DNA of 64,000 nucleotides from Rotaria sordida (GCA_905250125.1 CAJNOL010000010.1:183702-247701); one strand, 5' to 3'. Numbered from the stretch's first letter, positions 26,001-39,136 are shown. Program-made: numbers and translations. Notes: generated by a model not told the origin, from the sequence alone.

Positions 26001-29000
26001 AAGTCATCTTTTTAATGGTACAAAGAAAAATAATAATAAATTACTCATATTAAGAAAAAAAAAAGTAATTCGATTATATCATTATTTATTTGTTTCATAA
26101 ATAGATTATATTAAATAATAATTAAATGATTAATCATTAATTAAAATAGCTAAATTTTACTTTGAATATTTCAATCAAATTGATAAACTATTTTTATTCT
26201 CAGTCAACTAATAAATCATGTTTAGGAAGATTTTTGTTATATAGAAAAATAGTATCTGATTATTAATTATTCTTTGTTTGTAGTTTTGTTTTGTTTGATT
26301 GTGTTCTGCCAATCTGATTATGCTATTACCTGATTTCATTATTTACTGTGTTTAAACGAACACTTTTTTTTTTCTTTGAATAGAACAAAATCGATTGTAT
26401 TAAGCGTTGATGAAAACAAGAAAAGGAAAATATCCTTCAAGGTTTTCTTTTTTGTATATTTACTCGGTAAAACAAAGGAACGCACAAATAATTGAATAAA
26501 AATGCTAACTTTTTTTTATGAACATCTAAATAGCATTTTTATACTAACTAATCTGTTGATTTCTTCTAAATGAACATTTTATACCGGATGTTCAATAGAT
26601 GACAAAAAAATAAAAAGTAAATGAGAAAATTTTTTTTTAAAAGCAAATAGAAGTGAAATGAAATATGTGTAATCGAGACTCATAAATCATCTTTTGCTTT
26701 CGACTATTAAAATAACACTTGTTTGATTAGAAAAATTTGTATGATACAATTAATATAATATACTTTTTTTTCCCTCTATGTAAATGTTACTGTGTTTGAT
26801 GAATATAAACGTCACTAATACATTTTCCGCTTTTCATCCTATTAATCTTCTCACTTCTACACATTTGAAAGAACTTTTACAAAGATTAATATATCATATT
26901 ATATTACATTGAAATATAACAAATTTCATCTCATTAATGAAAATAATATATATATATGCATATACATATATATTCATGTATGTTAAAAAATGCCTAGTTG
27001 GATACGTGAATTTTTATCTGGTATATGTCTAATGACGGTAAGTCAATAAAAATTAGAATTGTTTTTTTATCTTCAATAAAAAAGAAAATTAGATTTTTAT
27101 CATGCTTTGTTTGACATTGTTTTAAAATTCTTCTACAGTCCTATAATTTGTCATTAAAAAAAAGGAAATAGATAAAGAAAGAAATATATATTTATATTTA
27201 AATGATTATTAAATAGTTGTATGTAGGAGTTCACTTTGTCAAGAGTTTTTTTTCTTGGAATAAAATAAATACTTTAAATAATGAGAAATTCAAAGTTTTG
27301 AAATGAAACAATGATTAGTATTATTCATCATTTTCGACAATATCGATCAATAAAATATATGCAGGTAAAAGAACTTCATTTAAAAAGAGAAAATTTCTTC
27401 GAATCGAACTTAATTATATAATAATAAAATTCTTTTTCTTTATAAGAAAATATTTTTCTTTTTCCATAAAAAGTAAACGAATCAAGCAAAATGAACTTTT
27501 TCTCACAATATATTTTTCCTTCAATAAGTCTTTTTCAATACTGATTGCATGAAACTATTTGATTTTCATCTTAGCCGTACTTATACTTACGGCATAGAAT
27601 ACAAGAAACCCATCAATATAACTAATAACAAGTAGACAATTAACTTCTTCTATTTTTTCTCAATATTTTTTCCTATTGCGATTATTTATTTCGGTAAGCT
27701 ATTTAAAGAAGAAGACTAATAGGCATGCAAAATGAACTTGCGAAATAAACAAGACCAATTATATCGACCTTTTTCTCGGTTTCTTTTTTTTTCTTTGACT
27801 CTTATTCTGATCCTCTCTCTTATTTTAATACTCGAACAACTAGAAAAGGAAACTTGAGGAAGCATTTGAACGCCAGAGTGTTGATGTCTATCAAATGTAA
27901 GCTCATCGATCACAGAACATCTGACGGAAAAAATGTCTTGGAAACTCCTTTTTTTGTTTGACAACTTGAGAGAAAGAAAAATAGCTAAAACCGTTTCTTT
28001 TTTTTTTTTGTTATGCGCCACTTCCAATAAGTTGTCTTGTTCTGATCCTCTTTCTCTTTTCCTCTTCTCTCATCAGTGGTAAGAATCGTCAGCAGCTGCT
28101 GGTTGAATACGAGTCAAATCAAGACGAGCCAAGCACTTATTTTATATTCAACCATATTCGATGACGTACTAGTAGCACTCGTCTGACGATGGTGTGTGCG
28201 TGTGTGTCTTTCGTGTTCTCTCTCTCCCCTCTTTCTGTCTTCTCTATCATCAATGCAACACATAACTAAGAACCATCAGCCTAGATCTATATGTGTGCAA
28301 TAAAGAAACACAAGAAAGAAGGAAAACTTGACTATAGTTAGGATTCTAATACAACGAACGACAAAAAGTCTAAGAAAGGAAGAATAGGAAGAGAAAAAAA
28401 AAAGTGACAACATCACGCATGTCAAGGATGAAATGCCGATGGTTTGCATGAATATTATGACGAGTAAGAGATAAAACAAGTGAGAGAAGCATCTACACGT
28501 CTTTCCGATGTTGGTTTTTGCCGTCGATGTTATTCTTCCTATTTATCGTCTTTTTTTGATCTTATTCTTTTCTTTTTTTTTTCATCGTCATCGTTCCGTT
28601 TCGACGGTGACGATTGACGATGTACGCATCCTTCTCGACTATGATTTATTTTTAAAACGGCATTATATATATATTTCATTTCAATGTTCACACATATATT
28701 AAAATACTAAATTATTTTCTGTATTCTTATCAAGATATGGCTACTATGGTTCGTTATAAAGTGAGTTTTATTTTATTTACATTAAATTGACTAATTTTAA
28801 TAAAATCACTTTATATCAAAATAATTTTATTTGTTTATCTAAATAGTAATATCAAAGAAAACAAATGTATAGAAAAAAACAAAAACAAAAATAGTTAAAT
28901 ACATATTATGTATCACATATAAGATAGATATCTGTTGACTTAATAAAGATTCCACATGCTGTGTCACAAACTATTATTATTAATAAAACAAAAAAAAGAA

Positions 29001-32000
29001 CATATCGATTCACTAATCAAAGTACTCTATAGAATTGTTAATATATCCGAACAAGAAATAATCATAGAAGAAGAAAAGCGGAACTTGATCGTCTCTAATG
29101 TCATTCAACACTTTATTATCATATTTGTGTTGTTATTTAGCAAAACATGATATCATCATTTTCAGGATCAAAATAGAAAATGTATATATAATCATAAGAA
29201 AACATTCCCTTTTATTTGTCCTTTGTAAAGAAATGATAAGAAACAGATTTTTATTAATTTCCATAAGGCTTTTCTGGTTTTTCCTTTTATTTCTGTCCAT
29301 TTTCAAAGACAGTCTAATGAACGTCATTTTCTTTCTCTTATTTCTGTTGTCGAATGACTTCCGCCAATAGTTGCATATTCATTTTCAGTTCCAATCGATT
29401 TTCTCTTTTTGTTTTCCTCGGTTTTCTTATTTTTTCTGCTATTTCTTAGCCGTATTATTATTATTGTTATTAATTTTCTTACAATAAGAAATTCTTGATG
29501 TTCACATCACAACAGCAACAGATCGAATCAGAAGGAGATGATACGAATTTTTGTCAATGTTGTTCGTTTTGTGTGGTGAGCTATTTAGATAACAATCAAG
29601 AGTTTATCTATATATATATAAACACTAAGAACACTTCAATAAAATTTATTAAATAGATGATTTTATTCTTTGTTTTTGTCTTTCCTTTTTTTAAAGGAAT
29701 TGGTTGGTGGTACCAGTAAAAAACAAAATTGGAAAGGTTTAGGAATTGCATTTGTTGTCATTGCTATCATTTGTTTACTTATTGCCGCAGCTATTGTTGT
29801 AACCAGAGATCGTAAGTTTTAAAAAATTTATTTAATATAAATAAAAAATAAAAAGAACAAATAATACTTCTATAGGTCCAACTCCGCCTCCTGATCCTCT
29901 TATTCCATTAAGCGAACAAGATATATTTAATATTAAAATACCCAAACCGTAAGTTTGTTTTGTTGTTTAATAATTGATATATAAATAAATAAATAAATAA
30001 ATATATATATATATGTAATAATTAAACTAGATGGAATGGTACATGGATATCGGATACATATTTTTCTTTTATGGATACAAATGATTCAATTTGGATTTAT
30101 AACTGTGATACATTAAAAGAAGAATTATTGTTTAAAAGAAATGTTATTCAACAAGAAAGTATTGGTGATGGAATTGTTTCACCATCAGCACGTTATATTC
30201 TTGTACCAAAAAGAAAAACCAAAGTAAAACAAACAAAAGAAATAAAGAAATGATTTTTTTTTATCGAAATTTTACAATCTTGTTTTTTTTTTGTTAATGA
30301 TTAGAATCATCGATATTATACTGAATATCATTATGTTTTATATGAAAAATCAAAAAAAATTGCACCAATAGGAGTTTCTGATGGTCAATTTGTACCTTTA
30401 TCAGCTGTTTTATATTCAAATTCGGATAATTATTTTGTAAGTCTATTCAAGCTTAATAAATAAAAATAAAATTATTTATTATTGTCTAGGCTTTTATTCA
30501 TAATTTTGATGTTTATGTATATGATATTGCACGTACAACAAGTAGTAGAGTAACATTAGATGGAAATCGAGAAAAAATTCATAATGGTCTTATCGAATGG
30601 ATTTATGAATGTAAGATTTTTCTTATTAACGAGAACAAAAGAGAAAAAAAGATATTTGTTTTTTTTCGTACTGACGTAAAATATGATATTATGTCAATCA
30701 TCGATAATTTTAGATGACAGTTTGTCTAAACATTGGAATATAATTTTTATTGAGAAAGAAAAATCATATGTAACGAAATATATTAGACGTTTCATTTAAT
30801 AAGAGATAATTAACTTTATTTTATAGTATTTCATTAAAATGAAAATTGTCGGATATTTTAATATATCTTTTTTTTGTATTACTTTGAATAATTAAGATTT
30901 TCTACTAGAAAATTTCTAATATAATGTTCTTTGTTATTTATAACAATATAAAACTCATATGAGTTTTAGTTTTCTATAACATACAATTGATTTGAGATCA
31001 TTATCTATAGAAAAAAGAAAAGAATACTTGAGATTTTATATCTCAACATAAAAACAATAGGTCTTACCTAAATTAAACAAATCATAGGAAATATTTACTG
31101 ATGTTAAACTCACAAGAAAAATCCTTCAACTAATTATTTGCCTTTGAGTTAGGACTATGTGCATCATTTAGATTCCTAATAAGCTATGTATGCCCTCAAC
31201 AGAGTTCGGATCCTTAACTTAATGTTAAGAAGTTACAGCATTTTTAAAATAGCTTTTAAATCGATGTTCATGGGCCCTCTGAGGAGAACTGATTTTCGAA
31301 TTTCCATTTTAAACTTTGCACAGAGACAGACCGTAATGAGAATAGCTTATTGTGAAAGAATTTCAGATCTTTTTGTTCTTCCTCTCTTAAGATACGGCTA
31401 CGATAAAAACATGTCTGTTACATTGCTCATATACATCGGCAGATTCACTGTTCTTATATAAAGATAGGAGCAAATTGAATAATTTGAAGTTTTCACAATA
31501 AACTATCTTTGTTAAAGTCCGTTGCTGTGCGAAGTTTCAAGTCAAAATTCCAAAATTTGTTTTCCTGACGGATATCACCACATTGTATTAAGAAATACTG
31601 TTCAAAATGCATTACTTCTGCAGTTATAAGTAAGGTTATCAATTTTTTTTAGGACTAGAAGACCGAAAATATCGGCAGAAAGTACTTTCATCTTCGAAGT
31701 GCTAAAAATGATGACCGTGAAGGAAAGAACAGAATCCACTCTGACCTGACCCCTCTCCATAACAAACGACGTGTTATCAGGTCGTCTTTCCACTGAGGCC
31801 TGTGTCACTCCTATTCACGTTGCAACAACATTGTCTGCTTATTTTTATTTTTCTGTCTATCAGAGAAAAACAAATAGTGTTTAAAAATCTGGTTTCTGTC
31901 CAAAGTTATCACGGAACTGTAACAAATTGGCAGAAAGTATTGAGAAATTCGGCAGAAAATCGAACATTTTGGAGAAGCCCTGTCTAATCGAAAATTGTGG

Positions 32001-34224
32001 TAATAAACTAAGGGTTCGTGCTCTTTTCAAGATATTTATTGGTCATTAGAATCTACTTAACGTATATAGTTTCGATTTAAAATTGATTAATCAGTTGTAG
32101 AATTTCCTTCGTCAAACACATACTAGAAGCCAATTAGTAAATAATAAAATATCTCTTTAAAATGGAAATCTAAACAATACAACTGAATTAAAGATATAAT
32201 CTGTTATAGTCTTTCTCATATAACTTTAAAAGCAATAATTAATAAGAAATATACACAACCAATCATAAAACTTTACTATAATCAAGATTATCTCAAAGAG
32301 TTCGTTACATAAGAGATGTAATCGTAGCAAAAAAAATCCATAGTTGAATTCAATTATTTATTTACTTATATTTTTAGATGAAATTTTCCATCAAAATGTT
32401 CTTCTATTCTGGTCACCAAATGATCGTTATTTGGCATTTATTAAAATAGATTTACAAGATGTTCCAAAAACTAATTTTCTTAAATATGATTTATCAATTG
32501 ATAATAATGATCGATATTCAATCCCATATCCAAAATTTGGTGAAACACTTCCATTACTTGATGTTTACATCTATAATATTCGATCAGGAAAAACTATACG
32601 TGTACCACGTCCAAAAGAATATGAAAAACTGTAATAAAAAGAAACGCTTTTCTTTGTTTTCTTTTTTATTCTTATTTTTCTATTTTTAGAAAATCTGATC
32701 TATATATTTATCATGTTGTTTGGTATTGTGATACATGTTTATCAGTTGTATATGGTAATCGTGCACAAAATTCCAGTATAATACAATTATATGAAATTCA
32801 AACAATAAATACTGATAATGATAAAATTATGTTTAAATCACGTTATATTGAAGAAACACGAAAAGGTGCTTTATTAACACGTTTTCTTAAACCATTTTTT
32901 TCACCTATGGGTACATATGGTTTTATTATACGATTTGATCCATTAAATATTGATAAAATAACACAAAAAGCTTATCCATATATTGTTCGAATACATTTTA
33001 ATCAAACAGTATGTTAGAATTTTTCTTACGAGAGAAGATTCTTAAGTGATAAATCGCTTTCGATCTGGAACTTTATTCAATCGATAGGACCTAGTAAATA
33101 ATTTAATACTGTAAAGTGATTCGAATTGTTGCTGAGATATCAAATTTTTAGTGGATTCTTTTTTTCTTGTAGGATCGTAATTTTCAAGCGAAATTATACT
33201 TTTTCGAGTTTTGCTTTGAAACTTAGCCTACATAAAGATACTGATTAGACTATCACATAGAAAAAATTTCAGAAATTTTCCACTAAATCTCTCCGAGATA
33301 TGAATTTTTTAAAAATGGAAGTGTCTTGCCATGATTATTGTAAACAAATATGGATATTTTGAAAGATTCATATCTTGGAGATACTTGATCAAAAAGTTCT
33401 GAAATGTTTTCTACAAGTTAGTCTAATCGCTACTTTTATGTGAGCAAAGTTTCATGTCAATTCAAAAATATAATTTCGCTTGAAATCTAGAGTCATACAA
33501 GAAAAGTCTACTAAAAATTCGAAATCTCAGTAACTAAAACCACTCTAGCTTATCTGTCTATTCACTAGGTCCTATAGATTGAATATAGTTCCAAATCGAA
33601 GGTGATTGTATCACTTGGAAACTTTTCGTTAGTTAAAAACAAAACTTTAAGTATCTTGTTTGTGTTTTGTTTTTAAGCATCCACAAATTGATGCAACATT
33701 ATCATCAGATATATGTGTTGATGAAATAATTTATGTTGATAAATTTAAACAAGTATATTTTACTGCTTCACGTCAAAATAATTCATTAGAACGACAAGTT
33801 TATCGGTAAGAGAAACAGAACGAATTAAAAACAAACAAACAAACAAACAAACTTTTTGATTTTTTTCTTTATTGAATAAATTAAGATGGAACTATGCGAA
33901 TGATCAAATTGATGCCGAATGTTTATCATGTCATGATGGTAATCAATCATGTGGTTATGCTAATGCTAAATTTAGTCGTGGAAATGGTAGTTATTATGTA
34001 CTTGAATGTTATGGACCAAAAATTCCTTATTCAACATTATATAATCGAACGAATAAACTTAGTACATATTTATTTATTTGTCTTCTTTTTTTTTTTTGAT
34101 TACATTTAAAATATTATTTTTCTAGTTTTACTTAATGATAATGCTCCATTTCGAGAATGGATCAATGATCGATTAATGCCTTATGTAGATTATTTTTCAG
34201 TACCACTAGATAAAAAAAATACAG
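22769..34224 (+). CDS. DPP6/DPP10-like type II membrane protein, 5' part, cut off at assembly gap
   Basis: Common exons: 29516-29575, 29697-29811, 29876-29948, 30031-30223, 30305-30436, 30490-30610, 32378-32630, 32690-33008, 33678-33805, 33886-34061, 34126-34224, preceded by one of several phase-0 first exons (22769-22804 is the most upstream). A short cytoplasmic part contains ELVGG...QNWKGLGIA, as in DPP6/DPP10, and runs into one membrane helix (VVIAIICLLIAAAIVV). The rest matches the extracellular beta-propeller: WIYE, LLFWSPNDRYLAF, IPYPKFGETLP, CLSCHDGNQSCGYANAKFS and a final INDRLMPYVDY. The alpha/beta-hydrolase domain that should follow is not found: the last donor (34225) leads into the 100-N gap, and nothing hydrolase-like lies beyond it. 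DPP6/10 are inactive relatives of DPP4 that modulate Kv4 channels; whether this one has the catalytic serine cannot be seen. Confidence 0.85.
22997..23041. repeat. TTTC tetranucleotide microsatellite
   Basis: About eight TTTC units followed by T-rich sequence within the DPP 5' intron. Confidence 0.9.
24607..24978. repeat. Foldback in the DPP 5' intron
   Basis: Arms about 24607-24760 and 24840-24978. Mirrored blocks include TTGATCTTTCTT, TTTTCAGYATGTGA, and ATCTAATGATYGAATTTC. The rest of intron 22805-26989 shows only AT-rich DNA with simple runs such as TTTC near 23005-23035. Confidence 0.75.
26990..27037 (+). CDS. Candidate alternative first exon B of DPP-like gene
   Basis: Encodes MPSWIREFLSGICLMT and ends in ACG|GTAAGT at phase 0. 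It follows an AT dinucleotide run. Confidence 0.5.
27311..27364 (+). CDS. Candidate alternative first exon C of DPP-like gene
   Basis: Encodes MISIIHHFRQYRSIKYMQ and ends in CAG|GTAAAA at phase 0. It is supported only by start, phase and donor. Confidence 0.35.
28737..28760 (+). CDS. Candidate alternative first exon D of DPP-like gene
   Basis: Encodes MATMVRYK and ends in AAA|GTGAGT at phase 0. It lies 0.75 kb upstream of the first common exon. Confidence 0.45.
31213..31640. repeat. Foldback in DPP intron 30611-32377
   Basis: Arms about 31213-31385 and 31465-31640. Mirrored blocks include AAACTTYGCACAG, AGYTTATTGTGAAA and the outer GAAGTTACAGCATTTT against AAAATGCATTACTTC. The 1767-bp intron is the longest within the propeller coding region. 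Confidence 0.72.
33040..33640. repeat. Foldback in DPP intron 33009-33677
   Basis: Arms about 33040-33320 and 33345-33640 with very little spacer. Mirrored blocks include TCGATCTGGAACTTTATTCAAT, AGGACCTAGT, TTTCAAGCGAAATTAT and GAGATATGAAT. The foldback fills almost the whole 669-bp intron. Confidence 0.85.
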
Positions 34225-34339
34225 GTAAGAAAACAAAAATCAACTCACGAGGGAAGTACCCGAAGTGATTAACCGCTTTTGAGCTCATATTTTTGGTGTA
34301 TAGAAGAGACCTCTAGACTAGAATAATCCTAAAAGGATT

Positions 34340-34439
34340 NNNNNNNNNNNNNNNNNNNNNNNNNNNNNNNNNNNNNNNNNNNNNNNNNNNNNNNNNNNNN
34401 NNNNNNNNNNNNNNNNNNNNNNNNNNNNNNNNNNNNNNN
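34340..34439. other. Assembly gap of 100 N
   Basis: Exactly 100 Ns, the usual placeholder for a scaffold join of unknown length. It lies just after the last DPP exon, beside a repeat related to one at 35783-35890. Confidence 0.98.
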
Positions 34440-35004
34440 CAAATACAACGGGTGAATGTCCCGTTTTCGCTGATTTTACCCATATACATATATATTTAGA
34501 ATAATTGTTTTGTACAAACACACTTTCAAGATAGAAGATGAACAAGTTAAACATACACACATATCCAATACGAACAGTAAGAACAAAAAAATAAATAAAT
34601 AAAGAACGAGAAAGAGAGAGAGAGAGAGAGATGAAAGAAAGAACAAAAAGAAGATCTATTATGTTTTTGTTCAACCTGTACACATTACTTATTCACAATA
34701 ATAATAATAATAATAATAAATAAAAGCAGATAGACACGTGCGTATAGAAAGAATATCATCGGTTGATAGAGATTTTGTGACAGGAGACAATCAAAACATA
34801 CACATATCTGACATCTCTCTTGTTATTATAATTTTTTTCATCAATGAATCGTAACAATAATAATACAAGAAAAATAAAGAGTAGCAAAAAAAAATTTTTT
34901 GACTGTAAGTTTTAATCTGACATGTTAATCATTTAAATAGAAAAGAACACCGGAGAAGAAAAAGAAAGAAATAATTTTTGCTTATTATTATTTTTTTCTT
35001 TTAT
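34440..35004. other. Post-gap non-coding stretch
   Basis: AG-rich and AAT-rich simple runs, for example GAGA near 34612-34631 and AAT near 34699-34719. No hydrolase-type exon on either strand. It may belong to the 3' flank of the Myt1 gene. Confidence 0.5.
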
Positions 35005-38000
35005 TTAATCTTCAGTTCCACTACTGTCAAATTTAAATTGAAGTGGGGATTTTCGACTAACAATAGGAAATAACAGAATAAAAAGAAAACATGAAAGAGA
35101 CTAAGAACTTACAAATAAAAATGATCACCATTCATTTCTTCATCTGAATCAGTAGGAAAAAGACGAATTCGAAGTGGATCACCAACAACAGGTGGTGGTG
35201 TTCTACAAAACAAAAAAAAAAGAAGAAGTTTTTCATAAAATAACAATAAATAAAAGATATCAAACATATTCTCACGGATAAACAATAAAAAACATTTATT
35301 TTGAACTTATCATTTTTTCGATTTTACAGATATAAGTTTATTTGAATCCATTATATGTTGGAAAGGAAGGAGGCTTTTTATTGAATTTAACTTTAATAAA
35401 AGAAATATTTCATTCTTCGCTATACATTTAATTCTATATATTAACAAATGAAGCCAAATAGGAAAATAATTAAAAAAAACTCAAAATTATAAAACAATAT
35501 GAAACCAATTTATCTTCTTTCTACTATTTAATCTGGCAACATAGTCTGTTGATATATTAAATTTTCAAGTGAACTCAATTTTCATGACATATCTATGGCA
35601 AACGGCTATTTTTTGGAAGTTCAATATCTCAACAAAGGAACATTCTTTTTGACTAACATTTTCAAGATAATTTAAGGATTATTAGACCTATCCGTGGAAA
35701 AAATTCCACTTTTTTTCAGTAAATACTTAAAAAACGAGCTGAAAATTCTGTAAAACGATCATAACTTAGTCATAGGAACGAATCCTTTTAGACTTTTACT
35801 AGTCTTACCAAAACCTTTCTTAGGGTCTAATATGAGTTCAAACGATAAGTTACAGTCGAAGTAGTAGTTCCCTTGTCAGTCGAATTGGAGTTAGTACATA
35901 CTAATTTGAAATTCGACCATATTTTTCTACGAAATATCTTTATACTTACAATCGAGAAGTATCATGAAAAGAATGAGATCGAAGTTCATCTATAAAAGAA
36001 AATAAGCTAAATATTTTACAAAAATAAAAATAATTTCATACAAACCATCTGAATGCTCATCATGATAACCACAATAATTCGGTGGTCGTTTCGGTTTTTT
36101 TATAGGTGTATGACAACCATGACTAGTAGGAGAATTATTTCCACCAGTTGAGGAAACAGTCTATCATAAACAAGAAACAAACAAAAATTCTATTTTATAT
36201 TTAATTCTATTTTAATGTTATACATGTTCATGTCGACGTTGATTATATGCAAATGGTGATGGCATATGACAAATCTATACAATGAAAACAAACAAACAAA
36301 TATTTATATATATATATGTATTTCTTTTTTATTTACTTGATCATGAATTGTTGGACTATCAAGAATATCTTTTGCTGATGGTCGTATTTTATAATCACTA
36401 TGTATCATTCGAAGTAAAAGTTGTTTTAATTCAATATCAGTTAAAACTAAACAAGAAAGGAAGAAAAATGAATTAATTAGATAAATAAATAAATAATTAT
36501 ATACCTGATATAATTTCTGTTGGTAATTTTAATTCACGTATATTTGTCCAAAGATCACCGGTTACAGGCATATCATAATCACTAACTAATTCAAGCGCTG
36601 CCATACCTAAACTAAATACATCAGCTGCTGTTGATATTGTACCTGAAAGAATCTCAAATGCAAGATAACGTGCATCACCATCTTGTGCTAAAGTTGATGC
36701 CTAAAAATAAACAATTTATGAAGTTTGGTTTTTTTTATTTCAAAAAAAAACAAAAGATATTTTCTTACACTTCGTAAATCATGTACAATACCAAAATCAC
36801 AAAGTTTAAGAATACCATCATATGTAATTAAGACATTTTCTGGTTTAACCTTTAGTACACAAAAGAAATGAATTAATTATTTACTTGATTTTTTTTCTTT
36901 TAAACTTACATCCATATGAACATAATATAAAGAATGAAGAAAATCAAGAGCCTTGACAAAAAAAAAACACTTAATACAAAAACAAAAATTTATTCTTTGT
37001 TTTTTCTTTTTTTTACTCGACTAATTTGATACAGAAAATGCCAAATCATTGATTGTGTCATTGAGTTTTCTGCTGAATATTCTAATAAACTTTAAAAAAA
37101 TTAAAAAACCAAACATAATTAGTATTTAAATCAAATATTACTTTTACTTACTTGCTTTCACAAAGTTCTGTTTGAATATATAAACGTTCACGTTCTTCCC
37201 ATGCATGAATTATTTTAAGAATATTTCTATGCGTTGCAAGTGCTTCATGAAAACGAACTTCTTTTAATTTTTGATCACTATACAAAACAAAAAATAAATT
37301 CTAGTAAAATAAACAAAAAATCTATTTTAAGATTACCACTCCTCTCCTTTCGTGACTCAAACGAGAAGAAATCAACTTCAAGTAACGAAAATAGCGAATC
37401 GTGTTTTTCTCAAACGAACGTTTTCATGAAGAAAATAAATCCAGAAACACTCCTGTTTCTCTGACATAGTACGTTCAATTGAGCTGAAATCTTTTTTCAC
37501 ATATACTAAACACTGTTTGGGATGGATAGTTTCTTTTTGTTTCAAAAAACATGTGTTTTTTAAGATACCTTCGATATTTCGTCTTTTTTTTATTCGAAAG
37601 ACAAAAATTAAAAAGATACCCATCCTAAATAGTGTCTAGTGTCTGCAAAAACAAATTTTCAGCTCAATCAACCGTAGCATCTCGAAGAAACTGGAGAGTG
37701 CATTACGATTCCAGTATATCATAGAAGACAGTATCCAAGAACTTTGAGTCTATAACAATTTTTGCTCTATTCGTCAGGATCCATCCGATCTGAAAATTTC
37801 AAATTTTTCTGATATGCCGTTTTCCAGAAACCTTGGAAAGATGGAGAGGAGATACTCTTAAACAAAATTTTTTACCGATCAGATTTGCCACGAAATTTAG
37901 TTAATGAACGTTTAATAGCATATAATTGATTATCTTCTTTATGGCGAACTTTATAAACCTTAAAATACAAGAAAAAAAAGATATTAATGGAAATTAAAAG

Positions 38001-38453
38001 TGTATCATTTTTACTTCAGCAAATGAACCACGACCGAGACATTCAAGATGTTCAAAACATTGATCCCAATAAGTCGATGTATCTGATTTTGTATAAAATG
38101 GACTTTCTAATGCTAAAAATATTTTATCATACAGAGAAAAAATATTTTGAATAATACATACCCACACCATAAGAATCTGTACTAACTGAAATAGCATTTG
38201 CTGATCTAGCAGTAGCAGCAGCTGGCGTAAAATATCGAAAAACACGACATGAAACAGGTTTTGGTGGTTTATTTAATGTTGTACCACGATGACTTGTCTT
38301 ATATAAATAAATAAATAAATAAGTAGAACAAAAATAAAACGTTTTATCTACTTTTTTGCTAGAGAATATATGAAATGAATTATTTGATGTACGTTCCGGT
38401 GAAAAAATCAATTCAGTTTCGGTGATCATCCTTGTCTCATGGGACAAGGTCAT
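35005..38453 (-). CDS. PKMYT1: Myt1 membrane-type Cdk1-inhibitory kinase homologue, 15 exons
   Basis: Exons in minus order: 38352-38453, 38162-38297, 38015-38112, 37876-37958, 37152-37277, 37017-37089, 36910-36951, 36769-36849, 36505-36700, 36337-36446, 36224-36274, 36046-36160, 35950-35989, 35113-35202, 35005-35056; 464 aa in phase. Myt1 phosphorylates Cdk1 on Thr14/Tyr15 and holds cells in G2. Motifs: glycine loop GRGSFAEV, lysine in LYAIKRS, VHMDVKPEN (the Myt1/Wee1 form of HRD), CDFG, and DGDARYLAFEIL where the usual APE proline is replaced by Phe. FRGKSDR and the TAADVFSLG segment are Myt1-like. The C-terminal tail has a cyclin-docking-like RIRLF but no hydrophobic membrane segment, unlike vertebrate Myt1. 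A 5' UTR intron may end just before the ATG. AATAAA overlaps the stop codon. Confidence 0.92.
35540..35900. repeat. Single-arm repeat in Myt1 intron, related to sequence beside the gap
   Basis: Bases 35783-35890 align with the reverse complement of 34240-34339: shared AATCCTTTTAG, CTAGTCT, ATATGAGYTCAAA and TTCCCTYGT. No second arm is found within this 747-bp intron. It appears to be a lone copy of the family also seen at 55560-56085. Confidence 0.6.
37335..37865. repeat. Foldback in Myt1 intron 37278-37875
   Basis: Arms about 37335-37545 and 37590-37865. Mirrored blocks include ACTCCTCTCC against GGAGAGGAG, TCAATTGAGCTGAAA against TTTCAGCTCAATCAA, and ACACTGTTTGGGATGG. The foldback nearly fills the intron. 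Confidence 0.8.
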
Positions 38454-39136
38454 CAAAACAGAATCTGAAATATTTTAATTAAAATAATAATATTATATAA
38501 TAATAAATAAATAAATAAATATATATATATATGTATATTAAATTAATGTGCAAAATGATTCATATTTGAAGAAAATTTTTATTACGTATTTTTATTTACA
38601 AGTTTGATTTTGACTTCAACACTATTGAGATGTGATTATAATTGACACACTTGAAATAATGTTTGTTCTAATTGCGAGTTTATTATATGTAAATGGAATT
38701 TTTCGAATTCAATATTGCAAATATATTGTTTTCAAGCTTTCAAGAAGTTCATCAATATTGCTCAATGGTAAATTGTTTTAGCTTATATGTTATACCCAGT
38801 CGCAAGAGAAATAAAAGTTAATTCTATTAGCGAGTACATATATCTAAATAATATTGCTTGATTTTTAAATAAGCGAAAAAAAGTTTCATTCATATTATAA
38901 AGTTTCACCACACCAAAAACAAGCGTTTTTATGTTTGATACAAATAATACTGAAGAAAATGTTCAAAAAACAAAAAAAAAGGGAAAGAAAGGCATTTGTT
39001 AACGTCTAATTTGCTGCTGGTAACTCACGCAAAAAAAGAAATATATTTATATAAATCAAATGTCACAAACAACCAAAAAAAAAAACATAACTGTTTGATT
39101 GTTCATTTCAATGAAAATATTTTAATACTGTTTTTT
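38454..39136. other. Intergenic between Myt1 and the small hydrophilic gene
   Basis: AT-rich, with an ATAA tetranucleotide and AT dinucleotide run near 38500-38532. It must contain the Myt1 5' end. No exon is supportable. Confidence 0.45.

Noticed and set aside
31186..31461. 91-aa frame in a DPP intron
   Set aside because: Left arm of the intronic foldback; reading it as protein gives no family resemblance.
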